Positions 11,034 through 21,200 of a DNA stretch of 64,000 bases are shown in pieces. The translations under genes and the position numbers were made by a program. This DNA comes from Monoplex corrugatus (lineage: Eukaryota; Mollusca; Gastropoda; Littorinimorpha; Ranellidae): NCBI GenBank assembly GCA_030674185.1, contig JAPXFY010000026.1:58937465-59001464 (forward strand), read 5' to 3'. Below the pieces are notes generated by a model. It did no database searches. It saw only the letters and a list, made by a program, of their open reading frames with translations, and had not been told where the DNA came from. Each line of letters starts with the position of its first letter. Within the stretch, counting starts at the first letter, position 1.

Positions 11034-11313
11034 TAATAGAATAATAATATAAATGACTGTTTAGTTATATTTGTCATTGTATGTCTACCGCACTCACTTT
11101 CTATTGTTATTTATCTTCGGTTTATGCAAGTGTATATTTTTACGTGTATAAATCTAGATATGACAATTTACATTAGTGGTCTCCCTTGCTCAGTGTGTCC
11201 TTGCTTCAGATCTCCATATAGCGACATCGTTAGAATGCGCTGTCTTCCACACAGAGAGCGTGTTCTGTTCAACGAGGCTGACATTCGATCAATAAACACT
11301 TTGTGTTTAAACC

Positions 11314-11660
11314 AGATAAAAACACAAAAATACAACCAGAAAGCGTATTCAATACAGCCAGACAATGATGATGATGAGACAAGACAGGTGCAAATTTTCG
11401 GCCAACTGGCCTTTGTCAAGCGTAAACATAAGCTCACAAACGAATAAATACCAAATACAAATTTTATGAGAAAAAGACCGGACGAAGCAGCAGGGAAGTT
11501 TTTTTCTTTGTTACTCCTAATTTTTGTATCTGTTGTTTATTCGTTTGTGATCTTACGTTTACGCTTGACAAAGGCCAGTTGGCCGAAAATTTGTGCCTGT
11601 CTTGTCTGGTTGTATCAAATACGCATTCTGATTCTATTTTCGTGTTTTTCGTGTTTTGTC
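11314..11660. repeat. GGCC-hairpin repeat arranged as a foldback (two inverted arms of about 150 bp)
   Basis: Left arm (11314-11468, minus) and right arm (11478-11660, plus) are inverted copies sharing TTATTCGTTTGTGA, CTTGACAAAGGCCAGTTGG, CCGAAAATTTG and CCTGTCTTGTCT. The hairpin GGCC-AGTT-GGCC with following GAAA sits at 11573-11588 (plus) and 11394-11419 (minus). The left arm has an extra TGATGATGATG at 11366-11376 between two AGACAA copies, which looks like a tail-only RTE insertion. No ORF is credible. Confidence 0.7.
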
Positions 11661-11718
11661 TTGGATTATTTTATATTTGACAAGCCACATCTCTTCATAA
11701 CTTTAATGTTGGACACTG

Positions 11719-12110
11719 GATCTTAGTTTGACAGGAAAATCAAACTGAACGTCTAGTCCTTTGGAACGGCACGAAAAATGAGTCGGACCCGGTGTGCCTC
11801 CTGGCCTGCACACGCTAAAGATCCCACAGCAGTTGAAACTCGTGAAGAGTACGACAGTCCACCCGGCTAGATTGGTATAAAAGATTGGAAAGATAGGTTG
11901 ACTTCCCAGGTCCCTCTCTATGTAGCTCAGTTAGCTTTCTTGCCTTTCTGAAATTATGATTTATAAACATTGAGAGGCGCTTCACTGTGGCGACGCGCTC
12001 TCAAAGAGGACAGCAGCTCGAATTCCACACGGAAAATAAACTGTAAGAAAAGAAATAATATGAATGAATGAATATGAAAATGAATATGAATATGAATATG
12101 AATAACATTA
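11719..12110 (+). repeat. SINE-like repeat C, body and (GAATAT)n tail
   Basis: Shares a long block with 35490-35715: AAATCAAACTGAACGTCTAG, a GACCCGTGTGCCTC-like segment, CAGTTGAAA, TTGACTTCCCA and TTGCCTTTCTGAA. Both copies end in GAATATGAATAT-type tails. The copy at 35400 is preceded by a tRNA-like head, so this one is probably a headless tRNA-SINE. It is non-coding. Confidence 0.6.
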
Positions 12111-12592
12111 TGTTGCCGGTCTTACTCATATATCTTTGGTTAGTCTAACAGTAAGCTGAAATAAGGCGGTTTGTTGTTGTTGTTGTTGTTGTTGATGTTG
12201 GTGGTGGTGGTGGTAGTGGTGATGGTGTTATTGCTGCTGCTGCTGCTACTGTTGTTGTTAAGCTGGCGGTAATGCATTTCTACGAAATGAACGGGGTTTT
12301 TAACATAATGCAGAATCGATATAATGAAGCTTGATTTGTGAACATCTAAGGGTGAACTGGAACACAGACACGCGATGGCACCGTTGGGCAACCTGTAGAG
12401 GAGACCTACAATCCAACAGGGTTACTTCTATGGTGCTCAACGGTGCATCTTCTGACACCACATAAATCATGTATTGCATTACTTTCTTAATCGTTTCAGC
12501 AACAGCCCGGTGGTATGAGCGTTCGGTTTACACACCACTGGTTGTGAGTTCGAGCTTGCGATGTGTTGTTGGTCTTGTTGTTTTAGCATTGC
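12111..12592. other. Intronic sequence with trinucleotide runs and a tRNA-like segment
   Basis: 12174-12260 is built of TTG, GGT and TGC trinucleotide runs. At 12508-12570 a tRNA-like segment is visible: GGTGGTATGAGCGTTCGG (box A-like), then GGTTGTGAGTTCGAGC (box B-like). It is probably the head of an old SINE; no cloverleaf could be completed by eye. Confidence 0.45.
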
Positions 12593-12604
12593 AGACGGAG
12601 ATAT

Positions 12605-13074
12605 CTATCAATTAACATCAGAAAGAGAGTCCTTGAATGTTATATAAAACCAATACTGTTGTACGGATGCGAGGCGTGGACAGTCAGCAAGCAAAGCCAG
12701 AGCAGGATCGAGGCAGCCGAGATGTGGTTTCTCAGAAGAATGTTGAGAGTTCCATGGACAGCAAAGAAAACAAACGAGACAGTCTTGTTGGAGGCAGACA
12801 AAAGTAGGTCACTCATAAGGAAGATTAGGAAAAGACAAGCAACATTTATAGGCCATTTTATGAGGAAGGGAGATTTGGAGCACCTGGTCACAACGGGAAA
12901 GCTGGAGGGAAGGAGAGCACCAGGTAGACCCAGGGAGAGAATGCTGGACGGACTTGCAGAGTGGCTGGGGATGAGGAGGGTGGGGGAGATGCTGGGGGCA
13001 ACGAGAGATAGAGATGGTTGGAAGTCCATGGTCGCCAACGCCATGCGGCAGGGCACCTGATGATGATGATGATG
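12605..13074 (+). mobile_element. RTE-type LINE, 5'-truncated copy D with 12-bp target duplication
   Basis: An uninterrupted reading runs from RKRVLECYIKPILLYGCEAW through SQSRIEAAEMWFLRRMLRVP, IRKIRKRQATFIGHF and GRPRERMLDGLAEWLGMRRV to WKSMVANAMRQGT. The TGA stop (13058) is merged with the TGATGATGATGATG tail. AGACGGAGATAT at 12593-12604 and 13075-13086 is a perfect 12-bp target-site duplication. The intact frame, the perfect duplication and the closeness to copies C and F suggest a comparatively recent insertion. Confidence 0.93.
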
Positions 13075-13139
13075 AGACGGAGATATACATTTCACTACAG
13101 CACAGCCTAGGTTTTTACAATGAAGCATAATACAGAGAC

Positions 13140-13330
13140 AGACATAAAACCCATACGCTAGGTAAGGACGTCAGGCCTTTGCCAGCACAGTGGGTTTATG
13201 TCTGATCTGTTTGGATCTTCTCAATTACATGAGATCGGTGGCGTCATTGTAATTAGAATTTTTTTTATCCGAAGGGCGTAGAAACCATTTTGACAAACTG
13301 AAACTGAAGTACAAGCGATGAGGATGTTTG
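13140..13330 (-). repeat. SINE-like repeat D, diverged copy
   Basis: A minus-strand relative of the repeat at 32645 and 35795. Recognisable parts are ACCCATACGCTAGGTAAGG..GTCAGGCC at the 3' side, GGTGGCGTCATTGTAA in the middle and a GACAAACTGAAACTGAAG end that complements the CAGTTTCAGTTT start of other copies. It is more diverged than the others. Confidence 0.5.
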
Positions 13331-13381
13331 GAAACTGTAGGCTGCCTTAGGTCAATGATAATTTATGTGTGACAAGAAGGT

Positions 13382-13767
13382 AACACGAAAAGTCAGAATA
13401 AAAATTGAGGCAACTGAAATATGATTCTTAAGAAGAATGTTAAGAGTTCCATGGACAGCAAAGAAAACAAACGAGACAGTCTTAAGGGAGGCAGACACAA
13501 GATCATAATGTATAAGATTAGGAAAAGACAAGCAACATTTAGAGTACATTTTATGAGGAACGGGGAATCGGGATACCTGGTCACAACAGGAAAACTGGAG
13601 GGAAAGAGAACACCAGGCAGACCCAGGGAGAAAATATTGGACGGACTTGCAGGGTGGCTGCGGATAAAGAGGGTGGGATATGCCCTTGCGCGACAAAGTA
13701 TCAATTTGTATGGAGGGTCATGATCGCCAACGCCATGCCGCAGGGCACATGATGATGATGATGATGA
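13382..13767 (+). mobile_element. RTE-type LINE, 5'-truncated copy E with 8-bp target duplication
   Basis: It starts in the KIEATEIW region and continues through ..MLRVPWTAKKTNETVL, KIRKRQATF, LVTTGKLEGKRTPGRPREK and LDGLAGWLRIKRVG to the ANAMPQGT end with an ATG tail. Frameshifts occur near 13425, 13500 and 13680. AAGAAGGT at 13374-13381 and 13768-13775 is a likely target-site duplication. Its 5' breakpoint is within a few codons of copy A. Confidence 0.85.
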
Positions 13768-13780
13768 AAGAAGGTGTAGC

Positions 13781-13782
<2 letters not shown>

Positions 13783-13856
<74 letters not shown>
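13783..13856. repeat. (AG)n microsatellite
   Basis: A pure AG dinucleotide run of about 37 units starts a few bases beyond the target duplication of RTE copy E. The 13860-14175 stretch after it holds nothing recognised apart from a GAGGTGTTTACCACCTCA palindrome-like motif at 13890. Confidence 0.97.
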
Positions 13857-13860
<4 letters not shown>

Positions 13861-14175
13861 CGGGCATCGCCTTCATTATGCGAGAGAATATGAGGTGTTT
13901 ACCACCTCACCCCCTTACGACCTCAGGGGCCGTAAGATGACCTTCCAGCCTAAACTATTGTAACTCTGTCCAGTCCGGCTTACCAGCAGAACAAAATCAT
14001 TGACAGCCAGTTCAGAACAATGCAGCATATCTAACCATAAAAGAAATATTGTTTGGTCAATCAATACCATTACTCATTTAGTTGCCGCTATATATTTGCA
14101 TATTGCCATTTTGATGGATCTTTACAACCAGTCGCCTCTGTATATATCAAGCATCATGAAACCCTTCGATCTTCA

Positions 14176-15040
14176 CAACAAAAGCTTTCCTGATGATGGG
14201 AAAACGCAGTCTTAAATCAGTCCATAGGATAACCCTTGGCTGGCAAGTGTTTGGAAGAGCAAGTTCTGTTTTCCACAATGACAAAATTCCAATTGTCCTG
14301 AAATGAAAAGTCTACGCCCGGTGCATTTTGCCCACAGTCACCTACGTGCAGAAACATGGAATCTGACAAAAAAAAAAAAAACTCCCTTGGAAACTAAGAA
14401 CCATGCAGCGAGTACATGAAAAATCATGCTTGGTATCATCTGGAAAGATCACAAAACGGCTCAGTGGATCAGAGAAAAAACAAAAGTGCTACACATCCTG
14501 GAAACCATCAACAAACTGAACTGGATCTGGGCAAGGACATCTCAACCGGAGAATGGACAATCTTTGGACAACAACAACAAAAACCACGTTCTGGATACCA
14601 AGAGACGGCACTGGCAATAGAGGAAGACAGAAAACAGATGGAGAGACGACCTAGATGGATTTGACAAGAACTGGAGAGGAAAAGCGCTGGAACGAAGTGA
14701 ATGGAAGCGGCTGGGGAAGGCCTATGTCCAACAACGGACTTCTGATGGCTGAAATAATAAGAAGAAATCATCAGTTCCTTTAAAGTCTTTCCTTGATCAT
14801 GCCAATATACACAGTCTTAAATCAGTCCCAAACTTTCCTGATGATGCCAAAACACAGTCTTAAATCAGTCCCAAAAATCTCCTTGATGAGATGGCAAAAC
14901 CCACAGTCTTAAATCAGTGCCAAAACTTTCCTGATGATGCCAAAACAGTCTTATAAATTCAGTGCGCAACAAAACTCTCCTGATGATGCCAAAACACAGT
15001 CTTAAATCAGTGCCAGTCCAGTAACATCATCGTGCAGACT
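14176..15040. repeat. About 43-bp minisatellite, roughly six units, split by a LINE fragment
   Basis: The unit contains TTTCCTGATGATGCCAAAAC and ACAGTCTTAAATCAGTCCC. One unit lies at 14180-14223; the rest occupy 14785-15040. The RTE fragment between them interrupts the array, with AAATCAGTCC on the left and GAAATCATCAGTTCC on the right as a possible imperfect target duplication. Confidence 0.8.
14225..14765 (+). pseudogene. RTE-type LINE C-terminal fragment (second RTE subfamily)
   Basis: Reads GWQVFGRASSVFHNDKIP, KVYARCILPTVTYVQKHG, LGIIWKDHKTAQWIREKTKV, ILETINKLNWIW and, after frameshifts, the terminal EWKRLGKAYVQQRTSDG segment near the stop at about 14752. The AYVQQWTSNG-type ending is characteristic of a common invertebrate RTE lineage distinct from the ANAMRQGT-type copies. 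At least three frame changes are needed, so it is a dead copy. Confidence 0.75.
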
Positions 15041-15792
15041 CCTTATGCAACCAGTCTTAATGCAGTATGCTTTTCATTCATTGATCGGAACTCAGCCAGT
15101 TGATCTGAAGGAGCTGCTAATCCTTTCACATTTGAAGTCACCGGTAAACACTTCCCTGCTCAGCCAGGCTTGTCATTGTTCATGTCATATATTGATGTTA
15201 CATTTCACGTGTATGTCAACTCTCGTGGGGATGCCGGGGGCTCTTTCAGTACAAATAGTCTCCCCACCTTCTGGAAATTCTGTGCTAGAAATTTCATCTT
15301 TTCTGTCACTCTCTTTTCTTTCTGCCTTGTTCCTTTGCTTTCTGTCATTTCTACCTATCATTTTCTGTCTTGCTGGTTCATTCACCTGTATGTGTTTGAT
15401 AAAGTCTTACGTACTTTTTCTTAGGATTTATAATTGGGTGCATGTATTAATTGCATTTTTACCCATAGGGAGGTGAGATATGCTGAAGCAATTTTAGGTA
15501 ATTTATGCCCATTTTACATGTTTTGGTGTCCTTGGTTATGTTTAAATTTGTATTCAGGTATGTTGTTTAAATCCCCTGTGCAATAAATTGGATGGAGTGG
15601 TCAGCGTCGGGGACATGTCCCTAGATTATGTGCGCGAATACATTGATATGTGTACTTAATTTTCTTTTCTCTTTTTTTTAACCCATTGAAATTTTGTCTG
15701 TTTTGAAGCGGTTATAGCCCTGATACGGCTCTACGCAGTCGGCTGGGATTTAAACAACAATAATAATAACGTGTATGCCATCGTCTCCACAG
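15041..15792. other. 3' part of the GPCR intron, no features found
   Basis: Pyrimidine-rich stretches are present (15290-15420, 15660-15690), and the acceptor TCGTCTCCACAG ends at 15792. No element is recognised. Confidence 0.5.
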
Positions 15793-16131
15793 ATTGTCAC
15801 ATCAGCAGAACGACAAGAATCTTCAGTCACACGGATGTTGTTTGCCATCTGCGTCATGTACACCATCTGCAGCATCCCTTCCGCTGCCCCACCTCTGGTG
15901 ATCCTGCAGGTGCCTGACTTTCAGCCAGGCAGGAGGTACCACAACGCCATGTTTACAACGGTATCTCTCAACCATCTTATCGCTACTGTTAACAGCAGTT
16001 TCAATTTCGTGATCTATTACCTCATGAGCACACGTTTTCGATGCACGTTTAAGGAACTGTTCCACAGAACCCAGGGCAAGAAAGGTCATAGTGTTGATTC
16101 CAGCACGAAGACGTCTTGTCGTACCCTTTGA
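15793..16131 (+). CDS. Rhodopsin-class GPCR, terminal coding exon with TM6, TM7 and C-tail
   Basis: The phase-0 exon starts ATT GTC after TCTCCACAG and ends with TGA at 16129-16131. It encodes the end of intracellular loop 3 (SAERQESSVTRM), TM6 (LFAICVMYTICSIPSAAPPL) with its proline kink and then loop 3 outside. TM7 (LIATVNSSFNFVIYYLMS) carries the motif NSSFNFVIYY where many family members have NPxxY. The basic helix 8 start is TRFRCTFKELF, followed by a short Ser/Thr-rich tail for regulation. The NSSxNFxIYY form of TM7 is common in invertebrate peptide-type receptors. TM6 lacks the CWxP tryptophan, having CVMYTICSIP. A tandem array begins 10 bases after the stop, so the 3' UTR is probably repetitive. 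No AATAAA is seen close by. Confidence 0.88.
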   Translation: MVTSAERQESSVTRMLFAICVMYTICSIPSAAPPLVILQVPDFQPGRRYHNAMFTTVSLNHLIATVNSSFNFVIYYLMSTRFRCTFKELFHRTQGKKGHSVDSSTKTSCRTL

Positions 16132-16141
16132 TCTATCCATC

Positions 16142-16757
16142 TTCGTTTGATGTGTCGGCTATAATTATCCTTTTCCGTTTGATGTGTCAGCTATAATTAT
16201 AATTTTCTGTTTGATGTGTCAGCTATAATTATCCTTTTCCGTTTGATGTGTCAGCTATAATTATCCTTTTCCGTTTGATGTGTCAGCTATAATTATCTTT
16301 TTCCGTTTGATGTGTCAGCTATAATTATCTTTTGCCATTTGATGTGTCAGCTATAATTATCTTTTTCTGTTTGATGTGTCAGCTATAATTATCTTTTTCT
16401 GTTTGATGTGTCAGCTATAATTATCCTGTTCCGTTTGATGTGACAGCTATAATTATCCTTTTCCGTTTGATGTGTCAGCTATAATTATCTTTTTCCGTTT
16501 GATGTGTCAGCTATAATTATCTTTTTCTGTTTGATGTGTCAGCTATAATTATCTTTTTCCGTTTGATGTGTCAGCTATAATTATCTTTTTCCGTTTGATG
16601 TGTCAGCTATAATTATCTTTTTCCGTTTGATGTGTCAGCTATAATTATCTTTTTCTGTTTGATGTGTCAGCTATAATTATCTTTTTCCGTTTGATGTGTC
16701 AGCTATAATTATCCTTTTCCGTTTGATGTGTCAGCTATACTTATCTTTTTCTGTTTG
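16142..16757. repeat. 32-bp minisatellite in the presumed GPCR 3' UTR, about 19 units
   Basis: The unit CGTTTGATGTGTCAGC followed by TATAATTATCTTTTTC is repeated with little variation (TTTTTC/CTTTTC; one GACAGC; one TTTGCCA). TTTGATGTGTCAGCTA is shared with the ~68-bp and 53-bp units further right, so all these arrays seem to have a common origin. Confidence 0.95.
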
Positions 16758-16805
16758 TATTCTACGCTTACTGTCATAATATTTCCTGGTATCAACTGAT
16801 AGGTA

Positions 16806-16972
16806 TAGGCCTAGACACCTGTGATGTTGGTCAGACGATTTGAGCAACACCCTGAATGATGCATCTGAGAAGTGGACGAAGCTTGACTGTGTGGTTCCAG
16901 TCCTCCCAGTGACTTCATAGCACGCTCAACCCCAATCTTCCTGTCTGCAGTCTGTTGCACTAACTTGTACAC
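16806..16972 (-). repeat. tRNA-SINE B, minus-strand copy
   Basis: The reverse complement matches the SINE at 28958: GTTAGTGCAACAG (end of box A), GGGGTTGAGCGTGCTATG, CACTGGGAGGACT, a CATCCACTTC-like block and GTGTTGCTCAAATC..TCTGACCA. It lies between the 32-bp array and the degenerate 68-bp repeats. Confidence 0.7.
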
Positions 16973-17216
16973 TACGACGACGGGTTAATTTACCCTTCTT
17001 AGTTTGACGTGTGAGCCAAGACACAGGCCAGTGTTGTTACCCTTTGCATTACCCTTTTCAATTTGATTTATGTTGTACCCTTTGATTTACCCTCCACATT
17101 TTGATGTGTGAAATAAGACGTTTGTTTGTAGTCTTTGACATACTCTTCTCTGTCTGATATATCAGCTAAGATATGTGCACTTTTTGATATAAATTTGATA
17201 CGTCCTTTTCTGCCAG

Positions 17217-17355
17217 CGTCCAAGCAAACAGGAACCAGAAAAAAAACACGAAAAAAGAATAAGAAGGCGTATTCAATACAACAAGACAAGACAGGAGTGC
17301 TTGTCTTGTCTTGTATTAAATAAACCTTCGTATTCTTTTTTCGTGTTTTTTTTCT
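17217..17355. repeat. Short foldback of the GGCC-hairpin repeat family
   Basis: Arms 17239-17294 and 17301-17353 are inverted copies of about 53 bp: A8, CACGAAAAAAGAATA, GAAGG, TATTNAATACAA, then GACAAGACA at the centre. It lacks the GGCC hairpin part and consists only of the terminal segments of the family. It is inserted in the 68-bp array. Confidence 0.75.
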
Positions 17356-17544
17356 GATAACCTTCTCTGTTTGACATATCACCTAAAGATATATGATTTT
17401 ACTCTTTGATAGAAATTCTTCGATATACCCTTCTCTATTTGATGTATCAGTTAAGATGCATGTTTGTAACATTTGATAGAAATTTGTTTGATATACTATT
17501 CGCTGTTTAACATATCAGTTAATACATATATTAGTACCCTTTGT

Positions 17545-18140
17545 CAGGTTGATAAATTCAAATAGCTGGGAACAATCATTTCACCAGACGGTCGATGCAC
17601 ACCAGAAATAGCCGGCAGAATCGGCCAAGCCAAAACAGCATTCGGGAAGATGACAAGCATTCTTACCAACAAATGCCTATCAATTAACATCAGGAAGAGA
17701 GTTCTTGAATGTTATATAGAACCAATACTGTTGTACGGATGTGAGGCGTGGACAGTCAACAAACAAAGCCAGAACAAGATTGAGGCAACCGAGATGTGGT
17801 TTCTAAGAAGAATGTTGAGAGTTCCATGGACAGCAAAGAAAACAAACGAGACAGTCTTGATGGAGGCAGACACAAGTAGATCACTCATAAGGAAGATTAG
17901 GAAAAGACAGGCAACATTTATAGGCCATTTTATGAGGAAGGGGGATTTGGAGCACCTGCTCACAACAGGAAAGCTAGAGGGAAAGAGAGCAACGGGTAGA
18001 CCCAGGGAGAAAATGCTGGACGGACTTGCAGAGTGGCTGGGGACGAGGAGGGTGGGAGAGATACTAGGGGCAACAAGAGATAGAGACAGATGGAAGTCCA
18101 TGATCGCCAACGCCATGCGGCAGGGCACCTGATGATGATG
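17545..18140 (+). mobile_element. RTE-type LINE, 5'-truncated copy F with target duplication in the satellite flank
   Basis: Begins DKFK (followed by a stop where the others have YLG), then GTIISPDGRCTPEIAGRIGQ, FGKMTSILTNKCLSINIRKR and YGCEAWTVNKQSQNKIEA, continuing open to WKSMIANAMRQGT. The TGA stop at 18130 is shared with the TGATGATG tail. ACCCTTTGT (17536-17544) and ACCCCTTGT (18141-18149) flank it as a 9-bp duplication with one mismatch, and the 68-bp repeat resumes immediately. Confidence 0.92.
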
Positions 18141-18237
18141 ACCCCTTGTTAGAAATTTCTTTGATCTACCCTTCTCTATCTGATATATCAGATAAGAAAT
18201 ATGTTTGTAACCTTTGATAAAAATACGTTTGTATTCT

Positions 18238-21200
18238 TTGATGTACCTTTCTGTGTTAGATATATTAGCTAAGATATATGTTTTTGCCCTTTGATGTACC
18301 TTTCTGTGTTAGATATATTAGCTAAGATATATGTTTTTGCCCTTTGATGTACCTTTCTGTGTTAGATATATTAGCTAAGATATATGTTTTTGTCCTTTGA
18401 TGTACCTTTCTGTGTTAGATATATTAGCTAAGATATATGTTTTTGCCCTTTGATGTACCTTTCTGTGTCAAATATATTAGCTAAGATATATGTTTTTGCC
18501 CTTTGATGTACCTTTCTGTGTCAAATATATTAGCCAAGATATATGTTTTTGCCCTTTGATGTACCTTTCTGTGTTAGATATATTAGCTAAGATATATGTT
18601 TTTGCCCTTTGATGTACCTTTCTGTGTCAAATATATTAGCTAAGATATATGTTTTTGCCCTTTGATGTACCTTTCTGTGTTAGATATATTAGCTAAGATA
18701 TATGTTTTTGCCCTTTGATGTACCTTTCTGTGTTAGATATATTAGCTAAGATATATGTTTTTGCCCTTTGATGTACCTTTCTGTGTTAGATATATTAGCT
18801 AAGATATATGTTTTTGCCCTTTGATGTACCTTTCTGTGTTAGATATATTAGCTAAGATATATGTTTTTGCCCTTTGATGTACCTTTCTGTGTTAGATATA
18901 TTAGCTAAGATATATGTTTTTGCCCTTTGATGTACCTTTCTGTGTTAGATATATTAGCTAAGATATATGTTTTTGCCCTTTGATGTACCTTTCTGTGTTA
19001 GATATATTAGCTAAGATATATGTTTTTGCCCTTTGATGTACCTTTCTGTGTTAGATATATTAGCTAAGATATATGTTTTTGCCCTTTGATGTAGCTTTCT
19101 GTGTTAGATATATTAGCTAAGATATATGTTTTTGCCCTTTGATGTAGCTTTCTGTGTTAGATATATTAGCTAAGATATATGTTTTTGCCCTTTGATGTAC
19201 CTTTCTGTGTTAGATATATTAGCTAAGATATATGTTTTTGCCCTTTGATGTACCTTTCTGTGTTAGATATATTAGCTAAGATATATGTTTTTGCCCTTTG
19301 ATGTACCTTTCTGTGTTAGATATATTAGCTAAGATATATGTTTTTGCCCTTTGATGTACCTTTCTGTGTTAGATATATTAGCTAAGATATATGTTTTTGC
19401 CCTTTGATGTACCTTTCTGTGTCAAATATATTAGCTAAGATATATGTTTTTGCCCTTTGATGTACCTTTCTGTGTTAGATATATTAGCTAAGATATATGT
19501 TTTTGTCCTTTGATGTACCTTTCTGTGTTAGATATATTAGCTAAGATATATGTTTTTGCCCTTTGATGTACCTTTCTGTGTTAGATATATTAGCTAAGAT
19601 ATATGTTTTTGCCCTTTGATGTACCTTTCTGTGTTAGATATATCAGCTAAGATATATGTTTTTGCCCTTTTGATGTACCTTTCTGTGTTAGATATATCAG
19701 CTAAGATATATGTTTTTGTCCTTTGATGTACCTTTCTGTGTTAGATATATCAGCTAAGATATATGTTTTTGCCCTTTGATGTACCTTTCTGTGTTAGATA
19801 TATTAGCTAAGATATATGTTTTTGCCCTTTGATGTACCTTTCTGTGTTAGATATATTAGCTAAGATATATGTTTTTGCCCTTTGATGTACCTTTCTGTGT
19901 TAGATATATTAGCTAAGATATATGTTTTTGTCCTTTGATGTACCTTTCTGTGTTAGATATATTAGCTAAGATATATGTTTTTGCCCTTTGATGTACCTTT
20001 CTGTGTTAGATATATTAGCTAAGATATATGTTTTTGCCCTTTGATGTACCTTTCTGTGTTAGATATATTAGCTAAGATATATGTTTTTGCCCTTTGATGT
20101 ACCTTTCTGTGTTAGATATATTAGCTAAGATATATGTTTTTGCCCTTTGATGTACCTTTCTGTGTCAAATATATTAGCTAAGATATATGTTTTTGCCCTT
20201 TGATGTACCTTTCTGTGTCAAATATATTAGCTAAGATATATGTTTTTGCCCTTTGATGTACCTTTCTGTGTCAAATATATTAGCTAAGATATATGTTTTT
20301 GCCCTTTGATGTACCTTTCTGTGTCAAATATATTAGCCAAGATATATGTTTTTGCCCTTTGATGTACCTTTCTGTGTTAGATATATTAGCTAAGATATAT
20401 GTTTTTGCCCTTTGATGTACCTTTCTGTGTCAAATATATTAGCTAAGATATATGTTTTTGCCCTTTGATGTACCTTTCTGTGTTAGATATATTAGCTAAG
20501 ATATATGTTTTTGCCCTTTGATGTACCTTTCTGTGTTAGATATATTAGCTAAGATATATGTTTTTGCCCTTTGATGTACCTTTCTGTGTCAGATATATTA
20601 GCTAAGATATATGTTTTTGCCCTTTGATGTACCTTTCTGTGTTAGATATATTAGCTAAGATATATGTTTTTGCCCTTTGATGTACCTTTATGTGTTAGAT
20701 ATATTAGCTAAGATATATGTTTTTGCCCTTTGATGTACCTTTCTGTGTTAGATATATTAGCTAAGATATATGTTTTTGCCCTTTGATGTACCTTTCTGTG
20801 TTAGATATATTAGCTAAGATATATGTTTTTGCCCTTTGATGTACCTTTCTGTGTTAGATATATTAGCTAAGATATATGTTTTTGCCCTTTGATGTAGCTT
20901 TCTGTGTTAGATATATTAGCTAAGATATATGTTTTTGCCCTTTGATGTACCTTTCTGTGTTAGATATATTAGCTAAGATATATGTTTTTGCCCTTTGATG
21001 TACCTTTCTGTGTTAGATATATTAGCTAAGATATATGTTTTTGCCCTTTGATGTAGCTTTCTGTGTTAGATATATTAGCTAAGATATATGTTTTTGCCCT
21101 TTGATGTACCTTTCTGTGTTAGATATATTAGCTAAGATATATGTTTTTGCCCTTTGATGTACCTTTCTGTGTTAGATATATTAGCTAAGATATATGTTTT

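Larger units (their letters stand above)
758..15792 (+). other. GPCR intron, about 15.0 kb
   Basis: The intron is bounded by GTAAGT at 758 and TCTCCACAG ending at 15792; both junctions are phase 0, so loop 3 reads straight through. It is filled with repeats: at least seven LINE fragments, a TTAA palindrome, a foldback repeat, SINE-like units and four minisatellites. I saw no further exon-like sequence, but a short intermediate exon cannot be excluded by eye. cDNA spanning the two exons would settle it. Confidence 0.75.
16990..18237. repeat. Degenerate ~68-bp repeat units, left flank of the satellite
   Basis: Diverged tandem units read TTTGATATATCAGCTAAGAT, ATATGTTTGTACCC, TTTGATAGAAATTTG and TTTGATATACCCTTCTCTG. 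The array is interrupted by a foldback repeat (17217-17355) and an RTE insertion (17545-18140). High divergence between units indicates an old, non-homogenised array from which the 53-bp core developed. Confidence 0.8.

Noticed and set aside
11573..11588. Active hammerhead ribozyme
   Set aside because: Two core positions deviate and stems I and III are not evident; kept only as a hypothesis in the findings.
12508..12570. Second tRNA gene
   Set aside because: Only box-like motifs are seen; stems do not close, so it is a SINE head relic at best.
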